Source: Pseudomonadota bacterium
Lineage (GTDB): Bacteria > Pseudomonadota > Alphaproteobacteria > Micavibrionales > UBA2020
Direction: 5' to 3'
Length of the DNA: 58,848 nt
Assembly (NCBI GenBank): GCA_021805245.1
Contig: JAJZFS010000029.1
Span: 1-58,848 of the forward strand
In this document: piece after piece, positions 34,683 through 44,845 of the stretch
Layout: the number at the start of each line of letters is the position of its first letter
How positions within the stretch are numbered: position 1 is the first letter of the stretch
Notes under the pieces: model-generated
The model's input: the letters and a program-made list of their open reading frames with translations, nothing else
Told to the model about the DNA's origin: nothing
Databases searched by the model: none
Program-made: the position numbers and the translations under genes

Positions 34683-35480
34683 ATGGCAGATGAAATAAAA
34701 ACACGGGCGTCCAATCGGGGCTTAAGCGCGCTGTTTCTGGCGCGGGACGTCGTATTGAACGCCCTGCCGTTGCCGCAACGTCCGCATATTCTGCTGGCGT
34801 GCATGCCGAAGTCGGGATCCACTTTTTTGGCAACAGCCCTCTCCGAGCTGCCGGCTCTGCGCCGCTGCCGCTTGACGCCCGCCTTGGGGGAGCGCGAGCA
34901 GGAGCTGTGTCATGTTCGTCTGTCACTCTACAATCACAGGGGCTATGTCGCGCAGCACCATATTCGTAACAGCGCCTGGACGCAGCATCTTATCGCGAAA
35001 TATCACCTGACGCCCGTCGTGCTGGTGCGCAACCTTGCCGATTGCGTTATCAGCAGCCGCGATCATCTCCGGCACGCGCCGGAAAGTTCGCCGATGTACG
35101 CTTTCGTGCCGGAGCATATGAAGATGTCCGATGCTGAACTGGAAGAGGTGATCGTGCGGATGGCATTGCCGTGGTATATCAATTTTTATATGGGCTGGCG
35201 GCAGGATAAAAACGCTTTGTTTGTCGATTACAACGATCTGGCAGGCGACCCTGCCAAAGTCATCGAGAGCGTGCTGGCGCAGACGGGGATGTCTTTTACG
35301 CGCAAAGACGTTGATAAAGCGCTTTCCCGCTGTAAAAAACGGGATACACGCTTTAATGTCGGCGGCAGCGGGCGCGGCCGTGATCTTTCCCCTTCTGCAG
35401 CCAAAGCGCTGGCGCAACTTCTGGATCTTTATCCGAGCATGAAGGATGACCGGTTGTTTATCGAATCACGCTATAAATAA
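34683..35480 (+). CDS. Sulfotransferase family protein
   Basis: About 265 residues. MPKSGSTFLA (about residues 41-50) is the 5'-phosphosulfate loop binding PAPS, and VVLVRNLADCVISSRDH matches the 3'-phosphate region. These are cytoplasmic enzymes that sulfate carbohydrates or small acceptors. The gene is divergent from the CDP-sugar operon and next to a glycosyltransferase, so sulfation of a surface polysaccharide or glycolipid is plausible. An in-frame extension to 34593 exists, but the MADEIK start fits the fold better. Confidence 0.78.
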   Translation: MADEIKTRASNRGLSALFLARDVVLNALPLPQRPHILLACMPKSGSTFLATALSELPALRRCRLTPALGEREQELCHVRLSLYNHRGYVAQHHIRNSAWTQHLIAKYHLTPVVLVRNLADCVISSRDHLRHAPESSPMYAFVPEHMKMSDAELEEVIVRMALPWYINFYMGWRQDKNALFVDYNDLAGDPAKVIESVLAQTGMSFTRKDVDKALSRCKKRDTRFNVGGSGRGRDLSPSAAKALAQLLDLYPSMKDDRLFIESRYK

Positions 35481-35493
35481 AATCATTTCACCT

Positions 35494-36722
35494 TCAGAAT
35501 TTTTTCCGCATGCGGAAAGCATGGCGTGCCTGTATCATAAATGCCAGAGGGAGGAATCTTTTCGGGAGGTAATTCTCTTCCGTGATTGTATCAATCCACT
35601 TGCGGGTATCTGCGACCGTTATTAAATCGGGTCGATTTACCGCCTTCCTTTCGTAGTTCGCTTTTGGCGCGACATCCTCCACAATATCATCGGGTATGCT
35701 TTTTATTGGTGAAAGCGACGGCGGAATAAAGGAGGGGTCGGCCTTGGCGAAAAACGGATAGAGAATCTCCTCCTGTATGCGGCGCAAGACTGGGTCGAGT
35801 TTGTCAATGGCAAAGAGAATTATCTCGCGCCATTTTTGATGGTTTATTTTTGCTTCGCCATTCATGTGGAGTTTATTCACGCGGATCAAGTTGGCATAGA
35901 TGTGCCCTTCCAGACAGCGTGCGCGCAAGTCAATTTCCGGTGCAATATCATCTTGTCCTGCAAGGTTGATAAAACTATCGTTGATCTGCGCTTGTTTCTG
36001 CGTGTGCTTTGTGTCTTTCAGGGCGGCGGCGCCGTTGCTCTTCGGGCTTTCGCCGCCGATGGTGACGGGATTTCTGATCCAGATAAAATTGTCTGCATAT
36101 ACAAGATTGGAAAACCCGTGTAGATATCCGGACTTTGTGCCATAAAGTAACCGCCGATTTCCCCCCGGGTTTTATCTATAAGCTGTCTGGAAACGGCACC
36201 GTGGTAAATATGTGCGCCGTCGCGGTAGCTTGTTCTCGTGCCTGCACAAAACTCACCCAGGATCTTTCGCGGATCCCTTTTGTAGAGTGGGCCAAAAAAA
36301 TCCTGAGGACGGAATTTCAGGATGCTTGGGCTGTCCTGAAATTCCACATGGGGCCATTTATAGGTGATATGACGCCAATTGATGACGCCTGGCCGGTATT
36401 TTTCAAGAACGCGTCGCAACGTGGCAAGCCCGTTTTTTAAAACGCCGTCGTCGTCGCCAATATAAATGATGTAATCGCCCGTCGCTTTATCTAGCGCGAA
36501 TTCGAAGTTCTGGCGCATACTCAGGTTGGCACCGGTGTTGTAATAGTGGAGACGACTGTCGGAAAACGCGGCGATCATTTCCTGCGTGCCGTCGGTGCTA
36601 TTGTTGTCGCTGACAATGACTTCAAGATCCCGATCATCCGAAGCGAGGCAGGTTTCGAGACAGTAACGCAGATACGGTGCGCCGTTGCGGGTCGGGATGA
36701 CGATGCTTATCTTCAGCGTCAT
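35494..36722 (-). pseudogene. Family 2 glycosyltransferase, split by one frameshift
   Basis: The 5' frame (36722 to about 36111) has SIVIPTRNGAPYLRY, VSDNNSTDGTQEM and YIGDDDGVLKN, all GT-A family 2 marks with the metal-binding DDD. It then runs out into a random tail. The -1/+2 frame stays open without a stop from the same point to 35494 and continues the protein (NLVYADNFIWIRNPVTIGGE, then SPKSNGAAALK). The break lies at a four-T run on the coding strand (36111-36114); one extra T would restore a product of about 409 residues. It may be a true pseudogene, phase variation at a short homopolymer, or a sequencing error. Everything after the break is well preserved. Confidence 0.8.
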
Positions 36723-37627
36723 TTCTGTCCTCCTGACAAGACATCTAGCGCATTTTTGATGCCTGCCGAAAAATTGTCGATATGCGTGTAGCGCATCCGC
36801 CAGTCCTTGCGGCGTTTTTGCTGTACCTCGGCCTCGGTGCGGCGCGGCAGCGGCAGCTGCAGATGGTAAAGGCCGTCGGCTGAGGGCTCCGGCGCGAATT
36901 CCTGCCAGAAAGGATCATGGTTGGCGAGAACCTTGTGGCCTTTGAACAGGTTTTTCATGGCGATTTCATTTTCCGACGACGGTGCGATAATTTCGCCTGC
37001 GCCCAGCCACTCAGCCAGCGCGGCTGTGGCGTGCAGCACAGCCTGCTTGGGCCGGAGGCCGCTCAGGTCTTTGGTTGCTGCGGTCACCATTTCTTTAGCG
37101 TTGATGACAGCTTGTCCGGGGCCGCGCAACATGCCGATATAAAAAACCGGCCTGCCAGCGCCGTCCTCGGCAAAAATACCCGCCAGCAAGGCCAGAGCGA
37201 AACCGGAATCGACATCGATAATAATGACCCTGATCACGCCCTCTTTGGTGACTTCGCCGCGCGTTTCAAACGCATATTTTCCTCCACCTTTGCCAGCGAT
37301 CTCCGCGAGCCTGCATCCCTTATCTCCTTCCATCATATTCAGGCGGACGGCCTCGGGAAATCTTTGCTTAAAAGCCGCGTAGTGGTGTATCAAAACTTTT
37401 GCCCGCGTCGCCGCGTCAAACTCCGGACGCATGAAGCGAAACGCCGGACGCATGATCAGACGGATTTTATAGAGGTCGGTCACGTCCGGCGGCAGGACCG
37501 CGTCTATAAAGTCAAACCAGCGGGCGAAAAGTTTGCGGTGAAGTTGCGTTTGCAGCCAGAAGTACGAGGCTTTTCTGAACCCGTAGAGGCTGTATATCCG
37601 GCGTGTATAGAAGAGGGATTTGTTCAT
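36719..37627 (-). CDS. VirK/YbjX-family protein (DUF535)
   Basis: About 302 residues, close to the usual length of this family. The start MNKSLFYTRRIYSLYG and the core blocks RFPEAVRLNMMEGDKGCR and FYIGMLRGPGQ resemble VirK/YbjX proteins. Those are linked to virulence, envelope stress and resistance to host peptides, with unknown biochemistry. The C-terminus has RRKDWRMRY. The gene overlaps the glycosyltransferase by four bases. Its start faces recA across a region with an SOS box. A start at 37684 is also possible. Confidence 0.78.
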   Translation of the reverse strand: MNKSLFYTRRIYSLYGFRKASYFWLQTQLHRKLFARWFDFIDAVLPPDVTDLYKIRLIMRPAFRFMRPEFDAATRAKVLIHHYAAFKQRFPEAVRLNMMEGDKGCRLAEIAGKGGGKYAFETRGEVTKEGVIRVIIIDVDSGFALALLAGIFAEDGAGRPVFYIGMLRGPGQAVINAKEMVTAATKDLSGLRPKQAVLHATAALAEWLGAGEIIAPSSENEIAMKNLFKGHKVLANHDPFWQEFAPEPSADGLYHLQLPLPRRTEAEVQQKRRKDWRMRYTHIDNFSAGIKNALDVLSGGQK

Positions 37628-37727
37628 CGCGGCAGAGTATATAGAATTTTCCCGCACGTGCCATATCCCATTGTTTCTATACATATAAATGATATATCTA
37701 TTTGATTTTAAATATAAAAAAATATTT

Positions 37728-37742
37728 GTTCCCGTCATGTTC
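37728..37742. promoter_or_regulatory. LexA (SOS) box of alphaproteobacterial type upstream of recA
   Basis: GTTCCCGTCATGTTC fits GTTC-N7-GTTC exactly, the LexA operator of alphaproteobacteria. It lies about 110 bases before the recA ATG and 100 bases before the divergent DUF535 start, so LexA could control both. Confidence 0.8.
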
Positions 37743-37849
37743 TTTTTTGTTGAAAACATGAACAAATCATGTACAGTGAAATTCATGCGGTGTTCGCCGC
37801 AAACAAATTGCACCTCACCTGCCGATATGAGACAAGAAAGGATAATCAA

Positions 37850-39004
37850 ATGACTGTGACCCCACTCCGTGCCGAAGGGAAAAACGACATGAACGCGTCC
37901 GACAAACAAAAGGCGCTCGATGCCGCCTTGAGCCAGATCGAAAAGGCCTTCGGCAAAGGCTCGATTATGCAACTCGGCAGCACCGCGCATCAGGAGGTCG
38001 ACGTCGTCTCGACCGGCTCTCTGGGGCTGGATATCGCGCTCGGCATCGGCGGCTTGCCGCGCGGGCGCATCATCGAAATTTACGGGCCGGAAAGCTCGGG
38101 CAAAACCACCCTCGCGCTGCAGGTGATCGCCGAAGCGCAGAAAAGCGGCGGCCACTGCGCGATCATCGACGCGGAACACGCGCTCGACCCCGCTTATGCC
38201 GCGAAACTCGGTTGTGATATTTCGAGCCTGCTCGTCGCCCAGCCCGATGCGGGCGAACAGGCGCTGGAAATCGCCGACACGCTGGTGCGTTCCGGCTCGC
38301 TTGATGTTTTGGTTGTTGACTCTGTTGCCGCGCTGGTGCCCCGCGCCGAATTGGAAGGCGATATGGGCGACAGCCACATGGGCTTGCAGGCCAGGCTGAT
38401 GAGCCAGGCTTTGCGCAAATTGACCGCCTCGATTTCGCGCTCGCGCACCATCGTGATCTTCATTAACCAGATTCGCATGAAGATCGGCGTGATGTTCGGC
38501 AACCCCGAAACCACCACCGGCGGCAACGCGCTGAAATTCTACGCCTCCGTCCGTCTTGATATTCGCCGCATCGGTTCTCTCAAGGATAAAGACGTGATTG
38601 TCGGCAACCAGACCAAGGTCAAGGTCGTCAAGAACAAGCTCGCCCCGCCGTTCCGCGTCGTCGAGTTCGATATCATGTACGGCGAGGGCATTTCCAAGAT
38701 GGGCGAGATTCTCGATCTCGGCGTCAACGCCAACATCGTCGAAAAATCCGGCGCGTGGTATTCCTACAACGGCGAGCGCATCGGTCAGGGGCGCGAACAG
38801 GCGCGCAAGTTCCTGAAAGACAATCCGCAAATCTCGGGCGAGATCGAACGCAAGATCCGCGAGAACTCCGGCACGGTCGCGGGCGCGATGCTCGCGGGGC
38901 AGGAAGAAGAAAACGAACAGGATGATGCCGGCGATAATGACGACAGCGCTGCCGCGGATGATAATTCCACGAAGGCCAAGAAAGGCAAAGCCGCGGAAAA
39001 ATAG
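37850..39004 (+). CDS. recA: RecA recombinase
   Basis: DNA strand-exchange protein and coprotease for LexA cleavage, cytoplasmic. About 384 residues. Walker [10 protein letters not shown] (about residue 81), Walker [13 protein letters not shown], and [20 protein letters not shown] in the DNA-binding L2 region. The acidic tail ([18 protein letters not shown]) is longer than usual and ends with Lys-rich residues. I use the ATG at 37850 because AAAGGA lies seven bases before it; an ATG at 37889 also fits. An SOS box lies upstream and a strong terminator downstream (39083-39119). Confidence 0.98.
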   Translation: MTVTPLRAEGKNDMNASDKQKALDAALSQIEKAFGKGSIMQLGSTAHQEVDVVSTGSLGLDIALGIGGLPRGRIIEIYGPESSGKTTLALQVIAEAQKSGGHCAIIDAEHALDPAYAAKLGCDISSLLVAQPDAGEQALEIADTLVRSGSLDVLVVDSVAALVPRAELEGDMGDSHMGLQARLMSQALRKLTASISRSRTIVIFINQIRMKIGVMFGNPETTTGGNALKFYASVRLDIRRIGSLKDKDVIVGNQTKVKVVKNKLAPPFRVVEFDIMYGEGISKMGEILDLGVNANIVEKSGAWYSYNGERIGQGREQARKFLKDNPQISGEIERKIRENSGTVAGAMLAGQEEENEQDDAGDNDDSAAADDNSTKAKKGKAAEK

Positions 39005-39082
39005 ATCAGACACACAATCTCTGGACGAATACCCCTCAACGTTCCTTAGCAGTCGGCGTTGACCCTGTTTCAGAGATTTCCC

Positions 39083-39119
39083 AAGGAGCCGGTCCCCCCC
39101 CACCGGCTCCTTTATTTTT
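39083..39119 (+). terminator. Rho-independent terminator of recA
   Basis: AAGGAGCCGGT (39083-39093) pairs with ACCGGCTCCTT (39102-39112) across an eight-C loop, followed by TTATTTTTT. A textbook terminator 80 bases after the recA stop. Confidence 0.95.
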
Positions 39120-39212
39120 TAAACGGTTTTCTTTAATGCCAATTAAAACTGGATTTACGCGGGCGGCGGATTTAACATGACGCTTGCTTTTCTGCCATAA
39201 GAAAACGTGTCT

Positions 39213-41207
39213 ATGAAACACTATTCCTTCATCGATGGCCTGCGGGCGCTGGCCATTCTGCCCGTCGTCTTTTTTCACTTCAACGTTGCCCATATGACAG
39301 GCGGCTACGTCGGCGTCGATGTCTTTTTCGTGCTCTCCGGGTTCCTGATCACCGGCCTGATCGAACGGCAGATCGAACTGGGGCAGTTCTCCATCGTCGG
39401 GTTTTACGAGCGCCGCTGCCGCCGGATCCTGCCGCCGCTGTTCGCGACATGTTTCTTCAGTGTGATTGCGGCATATTTTCTGTTTATGCCCCACGATTAT
39501 TTGCAGTTTTCGCGGGTGCTGGGCGGCATGTCATTTTTTGGTTCCAACTTCATCCTCGCGCGCTGGACGGGATACTTCGCGCATCCGGATTCATCAAAAC
39601 CATTGCTGCACACATGGTCGCTGGCTGTTGAAGAGCAGTTCTACGTGTTCTTTCCGCTGCTGCTGGTTTTCCTGAGTAAAGCGTTCAAAAACAGAATCGC
39701 TGCCACGCGCACCGCGGTTTACCTGCTGTTTGGCGTGTCGTTCGGCTTGAGCATCGCTTTTCTACACGGCAGTCCGGCAAAAACTTTTTATCTTTTGCAT
39801 ACACGCGCGTGGGAGCTGCTCGCGGGCGCGATATTGGCGCTGCACCTGAAGCATGTCAAACTTTCCCGCCCCGTCGCCGAGGCCATCAGTGTCTTCGGTC
39901 TCGTGACCATTCTTTTGTGCGTATTTCTTTATAACCGCAACACGCCCTTTCCCGGCCCTGCCGCCCTGCCGCCCTGTGTCGCGACGGTGTTCCTTCTCTG
40001 GGCGAATATCGATTGCGACACTTTCGTCAAAAAAATCCTCGAAAGCAAACCCGCCGCCGGCATCGGCCTGATTTCATACGGGCTTTATCTTTATCACTGG
40101 CCGCTGCTGGCGTTTACGCATTATTACCTCAACCACGCGCCATCGCCGTTGCTGGCCGCGGGACTGATCTCGCTTGCCTTTGTTCTCTCGATCTTCTCCT
40201 ACTTCTATATAGAGCAACCGATCCGCGCGCGTCGGGTTTTGAAAAAAAACACGCTGTTTGTTCTCTCGGGCGCGGGGCTCGTGGCCTTCGGCCTCGTGGC
40301 GCTGGTCGGGGTGCATACCAGGGGGCTGCCGCAGCGGTTCGATCAGGCCGTGCTGCGCTATGCCTCCGCCAAGGATTACGGCGGCAATGTTCACGTGCCG
40401 ACGGAGTGTGCGGCGACAGGCAAAAAGGACTTGCAAGGGGTGGAGATTTGCAAGTTTGGCGCCAGCACATCCGCGCATCCCGATTTCCTGCTCTGGGGCG
40501 ACAGCCATGCGGGAGCCCTTTCAAGCGCTGTGGAGGTGGGAGCCAGGCAATATAAATTAACGGGCTGGTCGATCGTGAAAAGCGGCTGCCCGTCGTTGAT
40601 CGGAGCCGCGCGTGCCGACGGTTTTGCCGATTATTCCTGCCCGGACATTGCGCGGGCGGTCTTGAACATTATTCGCCGCAATCATATCCATACCGTCCTG
40701 CTGGTCACGCGCTGGGACATGTATGCGCTTGGCTGGGAAAAGGGCAGTGACGAAACAACGCGCGAGCCTTTTATTTCTTACAGGACAAAAGGCGGAAAAC
40801 GGTTGCTGCGCGGTCAGGCCTTTGCGGCGGCTTTCATGGCAACGGCGCAGAAACTGCAGGCGATGGGCGTCACCGTCTGGGTCGTCAAGCAGGTGCCGCC
40901 GCAGTTGGTGTATGTTTCCTCCGCCTTGGCGCGGGCGGCTTACTTCGGGCGTAATCCGAAAAAGCTGCAACGGAGCTATGCCGCCATCATCACCCGCCGC
41001 CGTTTTATTGATCAGGTGATGAATGTGGCGGCAAAGCAATATCCGCTGCATTTCATCGATCCCGTGAATATCTTTTGTCCGCAGCACAAAACTTGTCTGA
41101 TTTCCGCCGATGGCCAGTCGCTGTATACCGATAACACACATCTGTCCGTTTTTGGCGCGTTATGGAGCCGGCAGATGCTCGATCCGTTTTTCAAAACGTT
41201 GCATTAA
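39213..41207 (+). CDS. OafA/YrhL-type acyltransferase with SGNH domain
   Basis: About 664 residues. The N-terminal acyltransferase-3 domain begins DGLRALAILPVVFFH with the catalytic His, and has about ten membrane helices, including YVGVDVFFVLSGFLI and HTWSLAVEEQFY. After residue about 390, a periplasmic SGNH hydrolase-like domain shows LLWGDSHAG (catalytic Ser) and DNTHLSVFG (catalytic His). Such proteins O-acetylate lipopolysaccharide or other cell-surface glycans. A GTG two codons upstream is an alternative start. The gene stands alone after recA. Confidence 0.92.
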   Translation: MKHYSFIDGLRALAILPVVFFHFNVAHMTGGYVGVDVFFVLSGFLITGLIERQIELGQFSIVGFYERRCRRILPPLFATCFFSVIAAYFLFMPHDYLQFSRVLGGMSFFGSNFILARWTGYFAHPDSSKPLLHTWSLAVEEQFYVFFPLLLVFLSKAFKNRIAATRTAVYLLFGVSFGLSIAFLHGSPAKTFYLLHTRAWELLAGAILALHLKHVKLSRPVAEAISVFGLVTILLCVFLYNRNTPFPGPAALPPCVATVFLLWANIDCDTFVKKILESKPAAGIGLISYGLYLYHWPLLAFTHYYLNHAPSPLLAAGLISLAFVLSIFSYFYIEQPIRARRVLKKNTLFVLSGAGLVAFGLVALVGVHTRGLPQRFDQAVLRYASAKDYGGNVHVPTECAATGKKDLQGVEICKFGASTSAHPDFLLWGDSHAGALSSAVEVGARQYKLTGWSIVKSGCPSLIGAARADGFADYSCPDIARAVLNIIRRNHIHTVLLVTRWDMYALGWEKGSDETTREPFISYRTKGGKRLLRGQAFAAAFMATAQKLQAMGVTVWVVKQVPPQLVYVSSALARAAYFGRNPKKLQRSYAAIITRRRFIDQVMNVAAKQYPLHFIDPVNIFCPQHKTCLISADGQSLYTDNTHLSVFGALWSRQMLDPFFKTLH

Positions 41208-41300
41208 AGCCTCTTCCTGCCATGTTGACTCGCCTGCGTTACGGTTTTAACGTTTGTGAAGACCGAAGGACGTTCCGTCAAAAACATCTAGGGAACCGCC

Positions 41301-43703
41301 ATGTCAGCGCAAAATTCCGAAACAGATCTCGAACAGGGCCTCACGGCTGCCGAAGCCGCCGTGCGCCTCGCCCAAGACGGCGCGAATGCTTTGCAGGAGG
41401 ACAAGAACCATCCCCTGCTCAAGCTGTTGTCTTATTTCTGGGGGCCCATTCCGTGGATGATCGAGATCGCGGCGGCGCTTTCCGCTGCGTTAAAACACTG
41501 GCCGGATCTTGCCATCATCGGCGCGATGCTATTGATCAATGCCATCGTCGGTTTCTGGCAGGAGCATAAGGCCGACAACGCCATCGCGCTTTTGAAAGCA
41601 AAACTGGCGCTGACGGCGCGCGTATTGCGGGACGGGAAATGGGCGGAGATTCCGGCCAGCGACCTTGTCGTCGGCGATGTGGTGTTTTTGCGTCTCGGCA
41701 ATATCGTGCCGGCCGACGTCACGCTGAAGACCGGCGATTACCTGAGCGCGGACCAGTCCGCCCTGACGGGCGAATCCCTGCCGGCGGAGAAAAAGACAGG
41801 CGACATCGCCTATTCCGGCTCGATCGTGCGCATGGGCGAGATGAAGGGTATCGTTTCCGCGACCGGCAGCGATACCTACTTCGGCAAAACGGCAAAGCTG
41901 GTGCAGGCGGCGGGCAGCGTGTCGCACTTTCAGCGCGCGGTTTTGAAGATCGGCAATTTTTTGATTCTCGTCACGCTGGCGCTGGTGGCGCTGATTTTGA
42001 TGATCTCGCTGTTCCGCCACACGGCGTTTCTGGAGACGCTGCAATTCTGCCTGATCCTGACCGTCGCCGCCATCCCCGTGGCACTGCCCGCCGTGTTGTC
42101 CGTCACCATGGCGGTCGGCGCGGAAAAGCTGGCGAAGATGGAGGCGATCGTTTCAAGGCTGGTGTCCATCGAGGAACTCGCGGGCATGAACGTGCTTTGC
42201 TCGGATAAAACGGGCACGCTGACGCAAAATAAGCTGGCGGTGGGCGCGCCGTGGCTGGCCGCGGGCGTGGACAAGGCGTCATTGCTGGCCGAGGGGGCGC
42301 TGGCGAGCCGCAGCGAATCTGCGGATACGATCGATCAGGCGGTCCTCGCCGCGGCGGGCGGCATGCCGTCCGGCTACAAATCCCTTGCTTTCACGCCGTT
42401 TGATCCGATCAAAAAGCACACGCTGGCCCGCTTCAGCAAAGACGGCAAAGAGTTCCAGGTCGCCAAGGGTGCGCCGCAAGTCATTATAGATATGTGCGGC
42501 GGATACGCCGCAGCGATACAGCAGGTCGATATTTTCGCGGCCCGCGGCGACCGCACGCTCGGCGTGGCGCGGAATGACGGTGATGGCTGGGTATTCCGCG
42601 GCCTTATTCCGCTGTCCGATCCGCCGCGCCTTGATGCCGCCGAGACGCTTGATCAGGCCAAAGCCATGGGCGTCTCCGTCAAGATGATTACCGGAGACCA
42701 TGCCGCCATCGCGCGGCAGATCGCAGGACAGCTGCATTTGGGGCAAAATATTATCTCCGCCAGGAACGTGTTCGGTGAAAAAGCCGACCCGCACCGGCTT
42801 GCTGCTGCGCTGGACAAGGCGGACGGCATTGCCGAGGTGTTCCCCGAGCATAAATACAATATCGTCCGCGTGCTGCAGGGGGAGGGCCACATCGTCGGCA
42901 TGACGGGCGACGGCGTCAACGATGCGCCGGCCCTGCGGCAGGCGGACGCCGGCATCGCCGTTTCCGGCGCGACTGATGCCGCCCGCGCGGCGGCCGATCT
43001 TGTGCTGACGGCGCCTGGCATTTCCGTCATCATCTCCGCCATCGCCGAAGCGCGGCGTATTTTTCACCGTATGAACAGTTACGCCACCTATCGTATCGCG
43101 GAAACCATCCGCGTGCTGCTGTTCATGACGATCTCGATCATCGTGTTCGACTTTTATCCCGTCACGGCAATCATGATCGTACTGCTGGCGCTGCTCAACG
43201 ACTTCCCGATCATGATGATCGCCTTCGACAACGCCGAGGTGGCGGAAAAACCGGTGCGCTGGGACATGCACCGCGTGCTGACCATCGCGGTGACGCTCGG
43301 CGTCGTCGGCGTCGTCGAGACATTTTTGCTTTTCTGGTATATCAAAACCGTCATGCATCTGCCCGAGGATGTCGTGCGGACGCTGATTTTTCTGAAATTG
43401 CTGGTGGCGGGGCATCTCACATTATACGTTACGCGCAGTTACGGCTGGCTGTGGGAAAGGCCGTTTCCCTCGATGAAGCTGTTCGTCACCTGCGAGGCGA
43501 CGCAGGTGCTCGGCACGCTCGCCGCTGTCTATGGCTGGTTCATGGCGCCGATCGGCTGGACGTACGCGCTGGCGGTTTGGGTCTATGCCCTTGTCTGGCT
43601 GCTGGTCGAGAGCGGCATGAAAGTCTGGGTCGTGCGGATGATCAATTTTTCCGTACAAAAGCATAAAACGCATTTGGCGCGTGTGGAGGGAAAGCAGATA
43701 TGA
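41301..43703 (+). CDS. P3A-type proton-translocating P-type ATPase
   Basis: About 800 residues. LTAAEAAVRLAQDGANALQE resembles the N-terminal domain of plant/fungal-type plasma-membrane proton pumps. TGES and DKTGTLT (phosphorylated Asp about residue 304), PVALPAVLSVTMAVGA in TM4 and MTGDGVNDAPAL follow in order. The family expels H+ at the cost of ATP. In bacteria it is rather uncommon and often linked to acid tolerance or pH control. GGGAACC precedes the ATG. It overlaps the next gene by four bases. Confidence 0.93.
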   Translation: MSAQNSETDLEQGLTAAEAAVRLAQDGANALQEDKNHPLLKLLSYFWGPIPWMIEIAAALSAALKHWPDLAIIGAMLLINAIVGFWQEHKADNAIALLKAKLALTARVLRDGKWAEIPASDLVVGDVVFLRLGNIVPADVTLKTGDYLSADQSALTGESLPAEKKTGDIAYSGSIVRMGEMKGIVSATGSDTYFGKTAKLVQAAGSVSHFQRAVLKIGNFLILVTLALVALILMISLFRHTAFLETLQFCLILTVAAIPVALPAVLSVTMAVGAEKLAKMEAIVSRLVSIEELAGMNVLCSDKTGTLTQNKLAVGAPWLAAGVDKASLLAEGALASRSESADTIDQAVLAAAGGMPSGYKSLAFTPFDPIKKHTLARFSKDGKEFQVAKGAPQVIIDMCGGYAAAIQQVDIFAARGDRTLGVARNDGDGWVFRGLIPLSDPPRLDAAETLDQAKAMGVSVKMITGDHAAIARQIAGQLHLGQNIISARNVFGEKADPHRLAAALDKADGIAEVFPEHKYNIVRVLQGEGHIVGMTGDGVNDAPALRQADAGIAVSGATDAARAAADLVLTAPGISVIISAIAEARRIFHRMNSYATYRIAETIRVLLFMTISIIVFDFYPVTAIMIVLLALLNDFPIMMIAFDNAEVAEKPVRWDMHRVLTIAVTLGVVGVVETFLLFWYIKTVMHLPEDVVRTLIFLKLLVAGHLTLYVTRSYGWLWERPFPSMKLFVTCEATQVLGTLAAVYGWFMAPIGWTYALAVWVYALVWLLVESGMKVWVVRMINFSVQKHKTHLARVEGKQI

Positions 43704-44842
43704 CGCATAGGATACAACAAGCACACCATTATCCCGAGGTCGGCTCGCCGTTTTTCTGGCCGTTCGGCATTGCGCTCAAAATGGGCGAGCAGGCGCTTGA
43801 TCTCGAACGCAAAAACATGAAATTCCTTGCCGAGGTCGAAAAAACGGAAATCGAAAAGCCGCGGCCGCAATGGGCGAGCTCCAACAAAGAGATGTATAAA
43901 CTGCACACATTCACGCTGCGCGACTTTTCCGCGAAACCTGTCAAGGGCGAAATACCGAGCTTCGTGCTGCCGCCTTATGCGGGACATACGTCGGTGATTG
44001 CGGATTTTCACAAGAAACAGAGTCTTGTCGAAACGCTGCTGAATAACGGCGTCAGCAATGTCAAGCTGACCGACTGGCACAGCGCGACCGAGGAGATGAA
44101 GGATTACGACATCGACAACTACCTTGCGGAGATCCATGTCGCCGTGACCGATTTGGGCGGGCGCGTCAATCTTGTCGGGCTTTGCCAGGGCGGCTGGATG
44201 TCGAGCCTTTATGCGGCGCGCTTTCCTGCGGATGTCGCCTCGCTGGTATTGGCGGGTTCTCCGATCGATACGCAGGCGGGTGCGGGCGCGATCAAGGAAT
44301 TTGCCGACGATCTGCCCCCGAGCTTCTATGAAGAACTGGTGGCCTCGGGCGGCGGCTTGCTCAAGGGGGCTTACATGCTCGAAGGCTTCAAGAGCCTGCA
44401 TGCGGAAAAACAATACGTCGAGAAATATGTCGATCTATACGAACATATCGACGATCCCGACTACGTCAAGCGCACGGAAAATTTCGAGCGCTGGTTCGAA
44501 TACACCATCAGCCTGCCGGGAAAATGGTATTTGCAGGTTGTGCAGCAGTTGTTTCATGACAATCTGTTTGTAAAGGGAAAGTTCACCGGCCTTGGCAAGA
44601 CGCTCAATCCGAAGGATATCAAATGTCCGCTGTACCTGCTGGCGGGCGCGCAGGACGATATCACGCCGAAAGAACAGGTCTTCAATGCCGCGCAGTATTT
44701 CGGCACGCATAAGACGCATGTCGTCGAGGAACTGGCGCAGGGGGGACACATCGGCCTTTTCATGGGTAACCGCGCGCTGGAGAAAAATTGGACGAAGATC
44801 GCCGGCTGGCTCAGGCGGCAGGATGCGCGCAAGGCGGCCTGA
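43700..44842 (+). CDS. PhaC-like alpha/beta hydrolase, coupled to the proton pump
   Basis: About 380 residues. LVGLCQGGWMSSL is a nucleophile elbow with Cys instead of Ser, as in polyhydroxyalkanoate synthases (GxCxGG). A later YLLAGAQDDITP carries the usual Asp, and QGGHIGLFMG the catalytic His. The N-terminal 80 residues are helical and charged. It could polymerise, depolymerise or otherwise handle hydroxyacyl esters. The ATGA overlap shows it is translated with the P3A ATPase, an unexplained partnership. No phasin or other pha gene is nearby. Confidence 0.78.
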   Translation: MTHRIQQAHHYPEVGSPFFWPFGIALKMGEQALDLERKNMKFLAEVEKTEIEKPRPQWASSNKEMYKLHTFTLRDFSAKPVKGEIPSFVLPPYAGHTSVIADFHKKQSLVETLLNNGVSNVKLTDWHSATEEMKDYDIDNYLAEIHVAVTDLGGRVNLVGLCQGGWMSSLYAARFPADVASLVLAGSPIDTQAGAGAIKEFADDLPPSFYEELVASGGGLLKGAYMLEGFKSLHAEKQYVEKYVDLYEHIDDPDYVKRTENFERWFEYTISLPGKWYLQVVQQLFHDNLFVKGKFTGLGKTLNPKDIKCPLYLLAGAQDDITPKEQVFNAAQYFGTHKTHVVEELAQGGHIGLFMGNRALEKNWTKIAGWLRRQDARKAA

Positions 44843-44845
44843 TCA

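Noticed and set aside
36719-39103. A 794-codon minus-strand frame running through recA
   Set aside because: The part over 37850-39004 is the antisense of a clearly genuine recA; only the segment from about 37627 downward has protein-like composition and is annotated as DUF535.
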